Source: Cellulophaga tyrosinoxydans (GTDB lineage Bacteria > Bacteroidota > Bacteroidia > Flavobacteriales > Flavobacteriaceae). From it: 64,000 bases of DNA. A program made the position numbers and the translations under genes. The stretch covers positions 1,298,053 through 1,362,052 of the forward strand of contig NZ_FWXO01000001.1 of the NCBI RefSeq assembly GCF_900176415.1, read 5' to 3'. Shown here one piece after another: positions 1 through 8,976 of the stretch. Every line of letters begins with the position of its first letter. Positions within the stretch are counted from its first letter, which is position 1. The notes beneath the pieces are model-generated. The model saw only the letters and a program-made list of their open reading frames with translations, was not told where the DNA came from and did not search any database.

Positions 1-1058
1 AGGTGGCTCGTGCACTTGTAAGTTTTAAATTGTCCGGTAAAACAAGTCATGCTTTGAATAAAAACGATTTGCTCGTTGCAGAATATTTAGAGGCAAGAGA
101 AAGTCATTTTAGAATCTTGGTGATACAATTTATTCAAATGATTGGTTTCAAGGTGCTGGTTACTGCGGGGCTATTAGTTATAGGCGGATTGTTGGTGTTA
201 AATCAAGAGATGAATATTGGGCAGTTTGTGGCTGCAGAAATTATAATTCTTTTAGTGATAACCTCTGTTGAAAAATTAATTCGTGGGTTGGAAACAGTTT
301 ATGATTTACTAACCTCGCTTGAAAAATTAGGTCAAGTTGTAGATAAGGAACTGGAGCCTCAAGACGGAGAAACGCCACTGAACGATGCGATGGATTTAAC
401 CGTAGAGGTATCAGCAGTTAGTTATAAGCCTCAAGGAGCCAAAATTAAAGTATTAGATGATATTTCATTAACCATTTCGCCTAAGTCAACCACATTAATT
501 ATGGGTACAAATGGCTCGGGTAAAACTACTTTATTGCGACTTATATCTGGCTTAGTGGCACCATCTCAGGGTACAATATATATTAATAATGTATCGCTAG
601 AAAATATTTATCCAAACCATTATAGATCATTCATCGGACAATCTTTAACTGAGGAGAGTCCGTTTGAAGGAACCATATTAAATAACATCACTTTTGGAGA
701 TTCAACAATTTCTGAGAAAGATTTATACTGGGCTATAGAAAAAGTACGATTAACAAAATTCGTAAAGCAACAACCCAAAGGAATACATACCATGTTATTT
801 CCTGAAGGGCAACAAATACCTTTTAATGTAGCGAAGAAAATTGTACTTGCAAGAGCAATAGTCCGCAAACCAAAACTTTTAATTTTAAAAGAACCATTAG
901 ATCAATTGGATGAAATAGAAGCTTTGGAAATAATGGATTTTCTTGTAGAAAAAACAAATCCATGGTCTGTACTTATTGTTAGTCATGATGAAAAATGGCT
1001 AAAAAGAGTAGATCACATAATAACCCTAGAAGATGGGAAAATTGTTAGTAAAAAATAA
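1..1058 (+). CDS. ABC exporter (permease/ATPase fusion), 5' end cut by window, degenerate ATPase
   Basis: This is the C-terminal part of an inner-membrane ABC exporter subunit, open to the left window edge, so the GTG at position 3 is not taken as its start. Two hydrophobic segments near visible residues 40-90 belong to the exporter membrane domain. A nucleotide-binding domain follows, with Walker A GTNGSGKTT (about 168-176), a Q-loop (FIGQS) and an H-loop (SHD). The ABC signature LSGGQ is missing: the site reads IPFNV. The Walker B aspartate is replaced by lysine (LLILKEP, Lys296, with Glu297 kept). The gene lies 8 nt before an HlyD adaptor and a TolC channel, so it should power or gate a type I-like export complex. 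A regulatory or non-hydrolysing role is possible. Confidence 0.85.
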   Translation, partial: VARALVSFKLSGKTSHALNKNDLLVAEYLEARESHFRILVIQFIQMIGFKVLVTAGLLVIGGLLVLNQEMNIGQFVAAEIIILLVITSVEKLIRGLETVYDLLTSLEKLGQVVDKELEPQDGETPLNDAMDLTVEVSAVSYKPQGAKIKVLDDISLTISPKSTTLIMGTNGSGKTTLLRLISGLVAPSQGTIYINNVSLENIYPNHYRSFIGQSLTEESPFEGTILNNITFGDSTISEKDLYWAIEKVRLTKFVKQQPKGIHTMLFPEGQQIPFNVAKKIVLARAIVRKPKLLILKEPLDQLDEIEALEIMDFLVEKTNPWSVLIVSHDEKWLKRVDHIITLEDGKIVSKK

Positions 1059-1066
1059 GACTAGTT

Positions 1067-2416
1067 ATGCTAAATATTTCGAATAATGTGTTGAATAAAA
1101 AAGTAGACTTATCTGTTTACAAATCTACGCAACGTGTGTTTCATAAAAGACACTACAAATATTTTAATGGATTCTTAATGGGGTCGGCCATATTTTTCAT
1201 TGTTGTATTATTCTTACCGTGGACTCAGAATGTGCGTGGAAAGGGTGCTTTAACCACATTAAAACCTGATCAGCGTCCGCAAACAATACAGTCACCTATA
1301 CCTGGTAGAATAGAAAAATGGTATGTGCAAGAAGGAGATTTTGTTAACAAAGGCGATACCATTCTTTTCATATCAGATATAAAAAACGAGTATTTTGATC
1401 CTAAATTAGTGGAGCGTACAGGTGATCAAATACAAGCCAAAGAAATGTCTGTTGTTTCCTATGAAGGCAAAGTAAAAGCGCTAAATAATCAGATCGCTGC
1501 TTTGGCAACGGAACGAACTCTAAAGTTGGAACAAGCAAAAAATAAATTGCTTCAATCTAAACTTAAGGTAAAAAGTGATAGTATAGATTATATAGCATCC
1601 AAAACCAATTTAGATATTGCGGAACGCCAGTTTAAGCGTACAGAACAATTGCAAGAAGAAGGTTTAAAGGCGGTTACTGATGTTGAAGAAAAAAGACTAA
1701 AACTGCAAGAAACCCAAGCCAAATTAATAGCGCAAGAGAATAAATTACTCACCAGTAGAAATGACATTCTGAATGCTACTATGGAAATTAATAGAATTCA
1801 GGCAGAATATACCGATAAAATTTCTAAAGCACAAAGCGATATGTATACGGCGCAATCAGGACAATATGATTCACGTGCGCAGGTAACAAAATTAGAAAAT
1901 CAGTATACCAATTACGAAATGCGTAATAGCATGTACTATATAAAAGCACCACAAAGCGGATATGTAAATAAAGTGTTGCAGGCGGGTATTGGAGAAACTT
2001 TTAAAGAAGGCGACAAACTCGTGGGAATTATGCCTGAAACCTATGATAAGGCAGTGGAAATTTATATTACGCCACTAGACTTACCACTAATGCATAAAGG
2101 TGAAAAAGCTAGAATCCAGTTTGATGGTTGGCCTGCTATTGTTTTTAGTGGATGGCCAAACGCATCTTATGGAACGTATAGTGGAGTAATAATTGCTATT
2201 GAAACCTTTATAAGTCCTAATGGAAAATATAGAGTTTTATTAGCACAGGATCCTGATGATAAACCTTGGCCAGAACAATTGCGAGTAGGTTCTGGAGCAA
2301 ATGCAATTGCACTTTTAGAAGATGTGCCTATTTGGTATGAGCTTTGGAGACAGTTAAATGGTTTCCCACCTAATTATTATCAACCTGAGACAACAATAAA
2401 TAAGGATAAAAAGTAA
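1067..2416 (+). CDS. HlyD-family membrane fusion protein
   Basis: This is the periplasmic adaptor that links an inner-membrane exporter to a TolC channel. It has a short cytoplasmic N-terminus, one membrane segment at about residues 36-55 and a lipoyl-like half (QSPIPGRIEKWYVQEGDFV). A long alpha-helical coiled coil rich in Lys, Gln and Glu spans about 110-290. The second lipoyl half (IKAPQSGYVNKVLQAGIGE) and a beta-barrel region come next. At 449 residues it has the usual length for the family. It sits between the ABC protein and the TolC gene, and its stop overlaps the next start by one base, so the three genes form an operon. The substrate is not visible. Confidence 0.88.
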   Translation: MLNISNNVLNKKVDLSVYKSTQRVFHKRHYKYFNGFLMGSAIFFIVVLFLPWTQNVRGKGALTTLKPDQRPQTIQSPIPGRIEKWYVQEGDFVNKGDTILFISDIKNEYFDPKLVERTGDQIQAKEMSVVSYEGKVKALNNQIAALATERTLKLEQAKNKLLQSKLKVKSDSIDYIASKTNLDIAERQFKRTEQLQEEGLKAVTDVEEKRLKLQETQAKLIAQENKLLTSRNDILNATMEINRIQAEYTDKISKAQSDMYTAQSGQYDSRAQVTKLENQYTNYEMRNSMYYIKAPQSGYVNKVLQAGIGETFKEGDKLVGIMPETYDKAVEIYITPLDLPLMHKGEKARIQFDGWPAIVFSGWPNASYGTYSGVIIAIETFISPNGKYRVLLAQDPDDKPWPEQLRVGSGANAIALLEDVPIWYELWRQLNGFPPNYYQPETTINKDKK

Positions 2417-3819
2417 TGAAGAATTTTCTTTTTTGTGGTTTCCTATTTTTTAGTTTTGCCCTTAATGCACAAGAATTAGATGCTTCGGTATTAAATTTTA
2501 AGGAGTATTTGGGTTATGTTAAAAAATACCATCCTATTGCCAAACAGGCAGAATTAACATTGGAAGTAGGTCAGGCTAATCTTCTAAAGTCTAGAGGTGG
2601 TTTCGATCCTAAAATCGAAGTAGATTATAATACCAAGCAATTTAAAGGAACGGAATATTACGACAAACTAAATGCAACATTCAAAATTCCTACCTGGTAC
2701 GGTATTGACCTTAAGGCAGCATTTGAACAAAATGAAGGAGTTTATTTAAACCCTGAAGCTACAGTGCCAGAAGATGGTTTGTTTAATGCTGGAATTAGCA
2801 TGGCATTAGGCCAAGGACTTTGGATAAATGATAGAATGGCCACGTTAAAGAAGGCCAAATATTTTAGAGACCAATCTAAAGTAGACCGAGATATTTTGGT
2901 GAATCAAATACTATTTGAAGCTACAAAAGCGTATTTTGATTGGTTACAGGCTTATAATGATAGTAAAATCTTTGATGATTTTTTAAGCAATGCAGAAATT
3001 CGCCTTGAAGGTATAAAAACAAGTGCCTATACAGGTCAAATAGCTGCTATTGATACTGTAGAAGCTACAATTACTGTACAAGATAGAGCTCTTAATTTAG
3101 AGCAAGCAAAAGTGCTTTTAATGCAAAAAAAATTAGAATTATCTAACTTCTTATGGCTTAATGGTAATATTCCAATAGAATTACAAGACCATATGATTCC
3201 TGATATAAATGTGCAACAAGAAATTGATGCTACATTAGAAATAGAAGGGATACCTTTAGATAGTTTCACTATTGAAAATCATCCTAAATTAAAATCTCTT
3301 AATTATAAATTTCAAGGATTGCGGGTAGATAAAAATTTAAAGGCTAATAAATTATTGCCAAAAATAGCCTTAGAATATAACTTTTTAACAGAAACTCCAG
3401 AATTAATAAATTCAATACAAACCGACTATTACAAAGGGGGTATTAGTGTGCAATTACCTTTGTTTTTACGCAAAGAAAGGGGAGACTTAAAATTGGCTAA
3501 ATTTAAGTTGCAAGATGCGCAATATGAAATTGATAATGCACAAATTGAAATTAAGAATAAAATTGTTAGCCTTTATCGCGAGTTAGATTCCTTTGAAAAA
3601 CAAAACGTTCTAATTAATGATATGGTACAGAATTACGAAACACTTTTAATAGCAGAGGAGCGTAAGTTTAGTTTTGGAGAGAGTTCATTGTTTTTAATCA
3701 ATTCTAGAGAAAATAAATTAATTGAATCAAAATTGAAACAAAATCTGGTACAGAATAAATTCTTAACAACAAAGGCCAAATTATTTAATAGCTTAGCTGT
3801 AAATCCAGAGAATCTATAA
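2416..3819 (+). CDS. TolC-family outer membrane efflux/secretion channel
   Basis: This is the outer-membrane channel of the preceding export system. A signal peptide ends at FALNAQ (residues 1-19). The mature part is largely alpha-helical with the TolC-like repeat of two long helical hairpins, including blocks such as AKYFRDQSKVDRDILVNQI in the first half and AQIEIKNKIVSLYRELDSF in the second. At 467 residues it has the family length. The start ATG overlaps the stop of the HlyD gene (TAATG), which implies translational coupling. Confidence is high for the family; the exported substrate is unknown. Confidence 0.85.
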   Translation: MKNFLFCGFLFFSFALNAQELDASVLNFKEYLGYVKKYHPIAKQAELTLEVGQANLLKSRGGFDPKIEVDYNTKQFKGTEYYDKLNATFKIPTWYGIDLKAAFEQNEGVYLNPEATVPEDGLFNAGISMALGQGLWINDRMATLKKAKYFRDQSKVDRDILVNQILFEATKAYFDWLQAYNDSKIFDDFLSNAEIRLEGIKTSAYTGQIAAIDTVEATITVQDRALNLEQAKVLLMQKKLELSNFLWLNGNIPIELQDHMIPDINVQQEIDATLEIEGIPLDSFTIENHPKLKSLNYKFQGLRVDKNLKANKLLPKIALEYNFLTETPELINSIQTDYYKGGISVQLPLFLRKERGDLKLAKFKLQDAQYEIDNAQIEIKNKIVSLYRELDSFEKQNVLINDMVQNYETLLIAEERKFSFGESSLFLINSRENKLIESKLKQNLVQNKFLTTKAKLFNSLAVNPENL

Positions 3820-3854
3820 TAGGTAAATGAAATTTGCGCTAAAATGAATATGAA

Positions 3855-4715
3855 ATGCAGGGAATAGACTATAAACTGATATTAAAAGATTTATTTTTCA
3901 TTGTCTCCGGTATTTTTGCGGCAGCTTTTGGTCTGGAGAGTTTTTTATTTCCAAATAGTTTTATAGATGGTGGTGCGACGGGTATTTCATTACTTATTGC
4001 AGAAACCACTAATATTCCCTTATACCTAATTATAATTATTATAAATATTCCTTTTGTTTTTTTAGGATATAAGGTAATTGGAAAATACTTTGCCCTAAAG
4101 ACGGCCTTAGCAATATTAGGACTTGCTATAGTTTTATCAACTATTCATTTTCCTGAAATAACGCAAGACAAACTTTTAGTCGCTGTTTTCGGAGGATTTT
4201 TTTTAGGCGCAGGCATTGGCTTATCCGTTAGAGGAGGTAGTGTATTAGATGGCACTGAAGTGTTAGCTATTTTTTTAAGTAGAAAACTTGGAACTACTAT
4301 AGGCGATATTATAATATTAATTAATATTTTGGTTTTTATTGCCGCAGCAATAATGCTATCAATAGAAACTGCATTATATTCAATGTTGACTTATTTGGCG
4401 GCTTCTAAAACATTAGATTTTGCAATTGAAGGTATTGAAGAGTATACAGGCGTTACTATAATTTCAGACTCTAATGAACAAATTAGACAAATGATTATCG
4501 AAAAATTGGGAAGAGGGCTAACAATTTACAAAGCAAAAGGTGGTTTTGGAAAAAAGGGATTACATAACGAATATGATGTTATTTATACTGTAATTACACG
4601 CCTCGAAATACGTAAACTTAATATTGAAATCAATAAAATTGATCCCAACGCTTTTGTTGTTATGGGAAAAATCAATGATACCAGAGGAGGAATGATTAAA
4701 AAGCGCCATCTGTAA
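3855..4715 (+). CDS. YitT family membrane protein (DUF161 + DUF2179)
   Basis: This is a predicted inner-membrane protein of the YitT family. Five or so hydrophobic helices cover residues 10-200, with the family feature GGATGIS near residue 40 and a glycine-rich turn (RGGSVLDGTEVLAIFLSRK). A soluble C-terminal DUF2179 domain follows (KGGFGKKGLHNEYDVIYTVI), ending in FVVMGKINDTRGG. At 286 residues it is full length. No transport substrate is established for the family. It stands 35 nt behind the TolC gene and may be cotranscribed or separate. Confidence 0.85.
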   Translation: MQGIDYKLILKDLFFIVSGIFAAAFGLESFLFPNSFIDGGATGISLLIAETTNIPLYLIIIIINIPFVFLGYKVIGKYFALKTALAILGLAIVLSTIHFPEITQDKLLVAVFGGFFLGAGIGLSVRGGSVLDGTEVLAIFLSRKLGTTIGDIIILINILVFIAAAIMLSIETALYSMLTYLAASKTLDFAIEGIEEYTGVTIISDSNEQIRQMIIEKLGRGLTIYKAKGGFGKKGLHNEYDVIYTVITRLEIRKLNIEINKIDPNAFVVMGKINDTRGGMIKKRHL

Positions 4716-4800
4716 GTTTTCTAGCATATTTTCTACAAACATGATGAAACTCAGTTTTTAAGTAGAATTGAGCCATTATTTTTGTTCTAAATAAAACAGC

Positions 4801-5436
4801 ATGAATACTATTGAAGTTACTAAAAATACAGATGAAATTGCCCTAGCCATTAAAAACAGTTTATTTAAATCTATGACCTATGGTGACTATAGAAATTTAG
4901 TTGCCAATCTTGTAGCAAATAGTAAATCTACTGGAGAAGTGCAAAATGGTGATTTGGCAAAGTATACAATGCTTAATCATAAACGTATGCAACGTTTAGA
5001 TAAAACACTTGAATTTTCTGAAAGTGTTATTGCAAAAATTAAAAAAATAGACAAAAAAATGACTTGGCTTGTGCTTACAGAAAGTTGGTGCGGAGATGCT
5101 GCTCAAACTATGCCAGTCATGAATAAATTAGCAAGTTTCAACGAGAATATAGCTTTTAAAGTGGTACTGCGTGACGAGAATTTAGACCTGATGAATCACT
5201 TCCTATATAACGGAACATTATCTATACCAAAATTAATTATTCTTGATGCAGAAACAAATAATGTAATTGCGGATTGGGGTCCAAGACCAGCCATTGCCAC
5301 GAAAATGGTGCAAGATTTTAAAAAAGAATTTGGCGCTTTAACACCACAGTTTAAACAAAACCTACAAATGTGGTATACAAAAGATAAGGGGCAAAGTACA
5401 GCAGAGGATATTTTATCGTGCCTTCTCTTGAAATAG
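4801..5436 (+). CDS. Thioredoxin-fold protein with single active-site cysteine (CGDA)
   Basis: This is a 211-residue cytoplasmic protein without signal peptide. The thioredoxin-like half begins at WLVLTESWCGDAAQTMPVM: the active-site position carries CGDA (Cys97), so only one cysteine is present where classical thioredoxins have CxxC. A cis-proline-like segment follows (GTLSIPKLIILD). This variant is common in a Bacteroidetes thioredoxin-like family, possibly involved in monothiol chemistry; the partner is unknown. The last 24 bases overlap the 3' end of the convergent TonB-like gene. Confidence 0.75.
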   Translation: MNTIEVTKNTDEIALAIKNSLFKSMTYGDYRNLVANLVANSKSTGEVQNGDLAKYTMLNHKRMQRLDKTLEFSESVIAKIKKIDKKMTWLVLTESWCGDAAQTMPVMNKLASFNENIAFKVVLRDENLDLMNHFLYNGTLSIPKLIILDAETNNVIADWGPRPAIATKMVQDFKKEFGALTPQFKQNLQMWYTKDKGQSTAEDILSCLLLK

Positions 5437-6153
5437 ATAAGTTATCGTGCCTTTTTGACTTAGCTTTGTGGCGCTATTAAATTTAGACTTTAAAGCATAT
5501 TCAATAGCATTATCTATTAAACAGCCATTCTGAGTTGTAGAGCTATTTTTATTAAAATCTGCCTCTACCACATTCCCTTGGCCATCTACTAGAATGTTAA
5601 TTACAATTTTACCACCTTCTATACAAGTGTAGATAGGTACAGGCAAACTGTAATGTGTTCTTTCTATTAAAGAATAAGAAATAGAAGTTCTTCGTTTCGC
5701 TAAATTATTAGTAGGTACATCCTTTTTAGCATCGCGTTCACCTAAAAGTTGTTTAGCTTCGTCGCGTTTCTTTTTAAGCTCTTTTAAATGAGCCGCATAT
5801 TCACCAGAATCAGAAGATAATAGCTCGTTAGGGTTATCACTTTCAGAACTACTTTCCGCTTCTTCCATTAATTCATCGAGTGTTTTTAATGGTTCTGGAT
5901 TGCCATAACTAGCTTTTGCAGTTTCGTTATAAGCCATATGGCTTTTAATAGATTCAGCAGCTCGTTGTTCTTGTAATTCTTTTTGCTCTTCTTCTTCTAA
6001 AAGTTCTTCTGGTATGTCTTCGATCATAGCCAACTCAATAACATACTCCTCTTTCTCCTTAGAGCCTAAATGTATGTTGTATAACATCAACACTACATTT
6101 GACATGGCAAAGACAGTTATTAATAATGAAAGTTGATTTCGATTTAAATTCAT
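5413..6153 (-). CDS. TonB-like energy transducer / hypothetical membrane-anchored protein
   Basis: This is a 246-residue protein with an N-terminal membrane anchor (LSLLITVFAMSNVVLMLYNI). A long, highly charged Glu/Lys/Ser-rich spacer covers about residues 40-150. The compact C-terminal domain (KIVINILVDGQGNVVEADF, then AIEYALKSKFN) resembles the beta-alpha-beta fold of TonB C-termini. I chose the ATG at 6153 over a GTG 15 nt upstream because the shorter form begins directly before the anchor. It probably spans the periplasm, but no ExbB/ExbD lies beside it. Its 3' end overlaps that of the convergent thioredoxin-like gene. Confidence 0.65.
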   Translation of the reverse strand: MNLNRNQLSLLITVFAMSNVVLMLYNIHLGSKEKEEYVIELAMIEDIPEELLEEEEQKELQEQRAAESIKSHMAYNETAKASYGNPEPLKTLDELMEEAESSSESDNPNELLSSDSGEYAAHLKELKKKRDEAKQLLGERDAKKDVPTNNLAKRRTSISYSLIERTHYSLPVPIYTCIEGGKIVINILVDGQGNVVEADFNKNSSTTQNGCLIDNAIEYALKSKFNSATKLSQKGTITYLFQEKAR

Positions 6154-6223
6154 ATTCCTAATAACCACTTTTTTAGAATATTATTTTATCTAATCGTTGA
6201 ACGGCAACGAAAACTTTAATTTT

Positions 6224-6931
6224 CTAAAGATTTTCTTTAGAATTTAGATTTAGCAATTTATTAAATGCTTCTGTGGTTATTGCATTATTTACGTTAAAAT
6301 CACCTATTTTGGTTCTTCTAAGTGATGATAAATGTGCTCCGGAGCCTAGCGCCAATCCAAAATCGTGCGCAAGTGAGCGTATATAGGTGCCTTTGCTACA
6401 GGTTACACGAAATGATATTATATTATTTTGAATCGAAGTAATGTCGAAAGCTGTGATGGTTATTAGTCGTTTTTTAATTTCAACTTCTTTGCCTTCTCTG
6501 GCATATTCATAAAGTCGTTTACCATCCTTTTTTAGTGCAGAAAAAATGGGAGGTGCTTGTGCTATTTCCCCAATAAATTGCTTGGTTGTTTCTACAATTA
6601 ATGCCTCGGTAATATGGTCAGTAGGGAAAGTTTCATTTACCTCGGTTTCTAAATCATATGAAGGGGTTGTGCTGCCAATAGTTATTGTTCCGGTGTATTC
6701 TTTGGCTTGACCTTGTAATTCATTAATGGTCTTTGTAGATTTTCCTGTACAAATTAGCAATAAACCAGTGGCTAACGGATCTAAAGTTCCTGCATGACCT
6801 ACTTTTATTTTTTTGAGTTCAAATTTGCGTCGAATACTCCATTTTATAGAATTTACCGCCTGAAACGAAGACCAACCTAATGGTTTGTCTATTAAAAGCG
6901 TTTGTCCTTCTAGAAAATCTTCTTTAGTCAC
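6224..6931 (-). CDS. truB: tRNA pseudouridine(55) synthase
   Basis: The enzyme isomerises U55 to pseudouridine in the T-loop of tRNAs. The diagnostic block GHAGTLDPLATGLL contains the catalytic Asp. The substrate-loop motifs (GEIAQAPPIFSALKKDG, then RLYEYAR) and the SKGTYIRSLAHD motif are present. The 235-residue length matches the short bacterial form without a large PUA extension. The start is GTG at 6931, overlapping the TAG stop of uppP by one base; no in-frame ATG precedes the conserved LLIDKPLGWSSF block, so the GTG is credible. Confidence 0.95.
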   Translation of the reverse strand: MTKEDFLEGQTLLIDKPLGWSSFQAVNSIKWSIRRKFELKKIKVGHAGTLDPLATGLLLICTGKSTKTINELQGQAKEYTGTITIGSTTPSYDLETEVNETFPTDHITEALIVETTKQFIGEIAQAPPIFSALKKDGKRLYEYAREGKEVEIKKRLITITAFDITSIQNNIISFRVTCSKGTYIRSLAHDFGLALGSGAHLSSLRRTKIGDFNVNNAITTEAFNKLLNLNSKENL

Positions 6932-7716
6932 TAAATAACGGTTAAAGGGTGCACAAAATAGTGAATGGCCAAAATGGCTAATCCAACGATAATTCTATAG
7001 TATCCAAACATTTTAAAGCCATGTTTGCTTAAGTATCCAATAAAGGTTTTTATGGCAAGAAGGGCTACAAGAAAACCAACCACATTACCTATAATTAAAA
7101 AATTAATTTGTTCATCGGTTAGGGTAAAACCAGCTTTATAATAGTCATAACTTTTTTTCAAGGTTGCCCCCAACATAGTAGGTACGGCTAAAAAGAATGA
7201 AAATTCTGCCGCTGCAGTTCTGGAAAGTTTTTGAGACATACCGCCAACAATACTTGCACCACTTCTCGATACACCTGGGATCATGGCTAAACATTGAAAA
7301 AAACCAATTTTCAATGCCGTCAAATAGCTGATTTCGGTATTCTCAGAATTACCAAACCAATCGTCTACTTTTAGTAATATAAATCCGCCAATAACCAATG
7401 ATATGGCTACCGTAATGGGGTTTTCTAAAAGAGAATCAATCACATCGCTCAAAAGTAAACCTAAGATTACCGCTGGGATAAAAGCTACTAAAAGCTTTAA
7501 ATAAAAATCAACACTTTGAAAAAATCGTTTAAAATATAATACCACAACCGATAGTATTGTGCCTAACTGGATTACAATGGTAAATAGTTTGGTAAATTCT
7601 TCTTGTGCAATACCAAAAAATGATGATGCAATTATCATGTGGCCTGTAGATGAAACAGGCAAATATTCGGTTATTCCTTCAATAATAGCAAGGATAATGG
7701 CTTCTAGTAAATTCAA
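6931..7716 (-). CDS. uppP: Undecaprenyl-diphosphate phosphatase
   Basis: This integral membrane enzyme recycles the undecaprenyl carrier lipid used for peptidoglycan and other envelope polymers. The two family signatures are visible: [15 protein letters not shown] near residue 14 and PGVSRSGAS near residue 146. About eight hydrophobic segments cover the 261 residues. The best start is TTG at 7716, three bases after the DUF3098 stop, because no ATG precedes the conserved N-terminal motif. It lies inside a minus-strand run ftsX-DUF3098-uppP-truB, an envelope-related order I believe is common in Flavobacteriia. Confidence 0.95.
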   Translation of the reverse strand: MNLLEAIILAIIEGITEYLPVSSTGHMIIASSFFGIAQEEFTKLFTIVIQLGTILSVVVLYFKRFFQSVDFYLKLLVAFIPAVILGLLLSDVIDSLLENPITVAISLVIGGFILLKVDDWFGNSENTEISYLTALKIGFFQCLAMIPGVSRSGASIVGGMSQKLSRTAAAEFSFFLAVPTMLGATLKKSYDYYKAGFTLTDEQINFLIIGNVVGFLVALLAIKTFIGYLSKHGFKMFGYYRIIVGLAILAIHYFVHPLTVI

Positions 7717-7719
7717 TGG

Positions 7720-7980
7720 TTATTTTTTCTTATTAGGGTTTAACAAAATTGCATAGATTTCTATTCCTAAACCTATAAGTACTAAAGTAGGGGCCAATCG
7801 TATTCTTCTAAAATTGTAAATTTCTTCGTTAAATACATTTGGGTCATCACTACCTCCACCACTCATAAGTATAAAACCTAAAGCAATAAAAGCTAAACCT
7901 ATAAACATGAATAAGTAGTTCTTTTTTTGAAAAAGAAATTCTTTTGAGCTTGTATCTGTGTTGTTATTTTTATTAGCCAT
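7720..7980 (-). CDS. DUF3098 family small membrane protein
   Basis: This is an 86-residue protein with two hydrophobic helices: YLFMFIGLAFIALGFILMSGG, and a second near the C-terminus (LVLIGLGIEIYAILL). A short Asn/Pro/Asp loop (GGGSDDPNVFNEEIYNFRR) separates them. This layout matches DUF3098, a Bacteroidetes family of unknown function usually found beside ftsX and uppP. It starts 9 nt after the ftsX stop and a promoter-like -7 element overlaps that junction. Confidence 0.85.
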   Translation of the reverse strand: MANKNNNTDTSSKEFLFQKKNYLFMFIGLAFIALGFILMSGGGSDDPNVFNEEIYNFRRIRLAPTLVLIGLGIEIYAILLNPNKKK

Positions 7981-7984
7981 GCCG

Positions 7985-7992
7985 CAAATTTA
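7985..7992 (-). promoter_or_regulatory. Possible -7 promoter element (TAAATTTG) before DUF3098
   Basis: Read on the minus strand the site is TAAATTTG, a perfect match to the Bacteroidetes -7 consensus TAnnTTTG, placed just upstream of the DUF3098 start and overlapping the end of ftsX. No clear -33 element is seen, so it may only be an internal promoter or chance. Confidence 0.35.
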
Positions 7993-8868
7993 ATAATATA
8001 ATTCGTCAGTTCTTAGATTTAAAAAACGTTGTGTAGCAAAATAGGTGCTGATAAGTGAAATGAATATTCCTAAAACAAAAACACTGGCAAATAGGATTAA
8101 AAGAATAATAGGATCTTCTGTTAAGCCTAGTTCTGGGAAGTTATCATTTATATAATACAACACACCACCAAGGCACATCATTGCTATAACGGATCCTAAC
8201 ACTCCTAATTTCAGATTAGTCCATATAAATGGCCTGCGAATAAATACTTTTGTTGCGCCAACCATTTGCATGGTTTTAATGATAAATCTTTTAGAATAGA
8301 TAGATAATCTAATGGAGCTGTTGATTAAAAGCACAGCAATAAATGTAAATACGCCACTGGCAACTAAAATCCAAAGACTTATTTTCTTTACATTATCATT
8401 TAATAAACCTATTAGAGGTTTGTCATAACTTACTTCATCAACATAACCTTTGGAGTTAATCTCTTTGGCTATTTCCTCTAATTGGTCTGGAGTTACAAAA
8501 TCTGCATTTAATTGCACATCTATGGAATTTTTCAAAGGATTATAGCCTAAAAAATCTTGAAAATTTTCACCAATGTCTTCGCTATGTTTCTCTGCAGCTT
8601 CTTCCTTAGATACATAAGTTGCAGATTTGGTGTATTCGGCCATCGCCAAACTTTTTTGAAGTTGATCTACTTCAACCTGTTTGGCATTATCCTTAAGGAA
8701 TACAGAAATGGTTATTTGTTCTTTAAAATGATCTGCCATTTTTTTGGTATTTAAGACCAATAGCCCTAAAACACCTAATAAAAAAAGAACTAAACTAATA
8801 CTTAAAACCACCGAGAAGTAGCTAGATATTAATTTACGTTTTTGATAGCGTTCGAAAGATTTACTCAT
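7990..8868 (-). CDS. ftsX: Cell division protein FtsX (ABC permease-like)
   Basis: FtsX is the membrane partner of FtsE and controls peptidoglycan hydrolases at the septum. The 292-residue protein has an N-terminal membrane helix (residues about 15-36) and an extracytoplasmic domain with the FtsX pattern (KDNAKQVEVDQLQKSL, then YVSKEEAAEKHSED). Three C-terminal helices surround the conserved segment IKTMQMVGATKVFIRRPFI. It is the first gene of the envelope run. ftsE is not adjacent, which is usual in Bacteroidetes. Confidence 0.92.
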   Translation of the reverse strand: MSKSFERYQKRKLISSYFSVVLSISLVLFLLGVLGLLVLNTKKMADHFKEQITISVFLKDNAKQVEVDQLQKSLAMAEYTKSATYVSKEEAAEKHSEDIGENFQDFLGYNPLKNSIDVQLNADFVTPDQLEEIAKEINSKGYVDEVSYDKPLIGLLNDNVKKISLWILVASGVFTFIAVLLINSSIRLSIYSKRFIIKTMQMVGATKVFIRRPFIWTNLKLGVLGSVIAMMCLGGVLYYINDNFPELGLTEDPIILLILFASVFVLGIFISLISTYFATQRFLNLRTDELYY

Positions 8869-8976
8869 AATTGATGAAAACGTTGTGTAAAAATAGGAAA
8901 GTATATCTAATATAAAACCCCTCTTAACACTTTGCTATGTTTTAATGTTGGTATTTTCATTAAAAATGCGAAAAAC

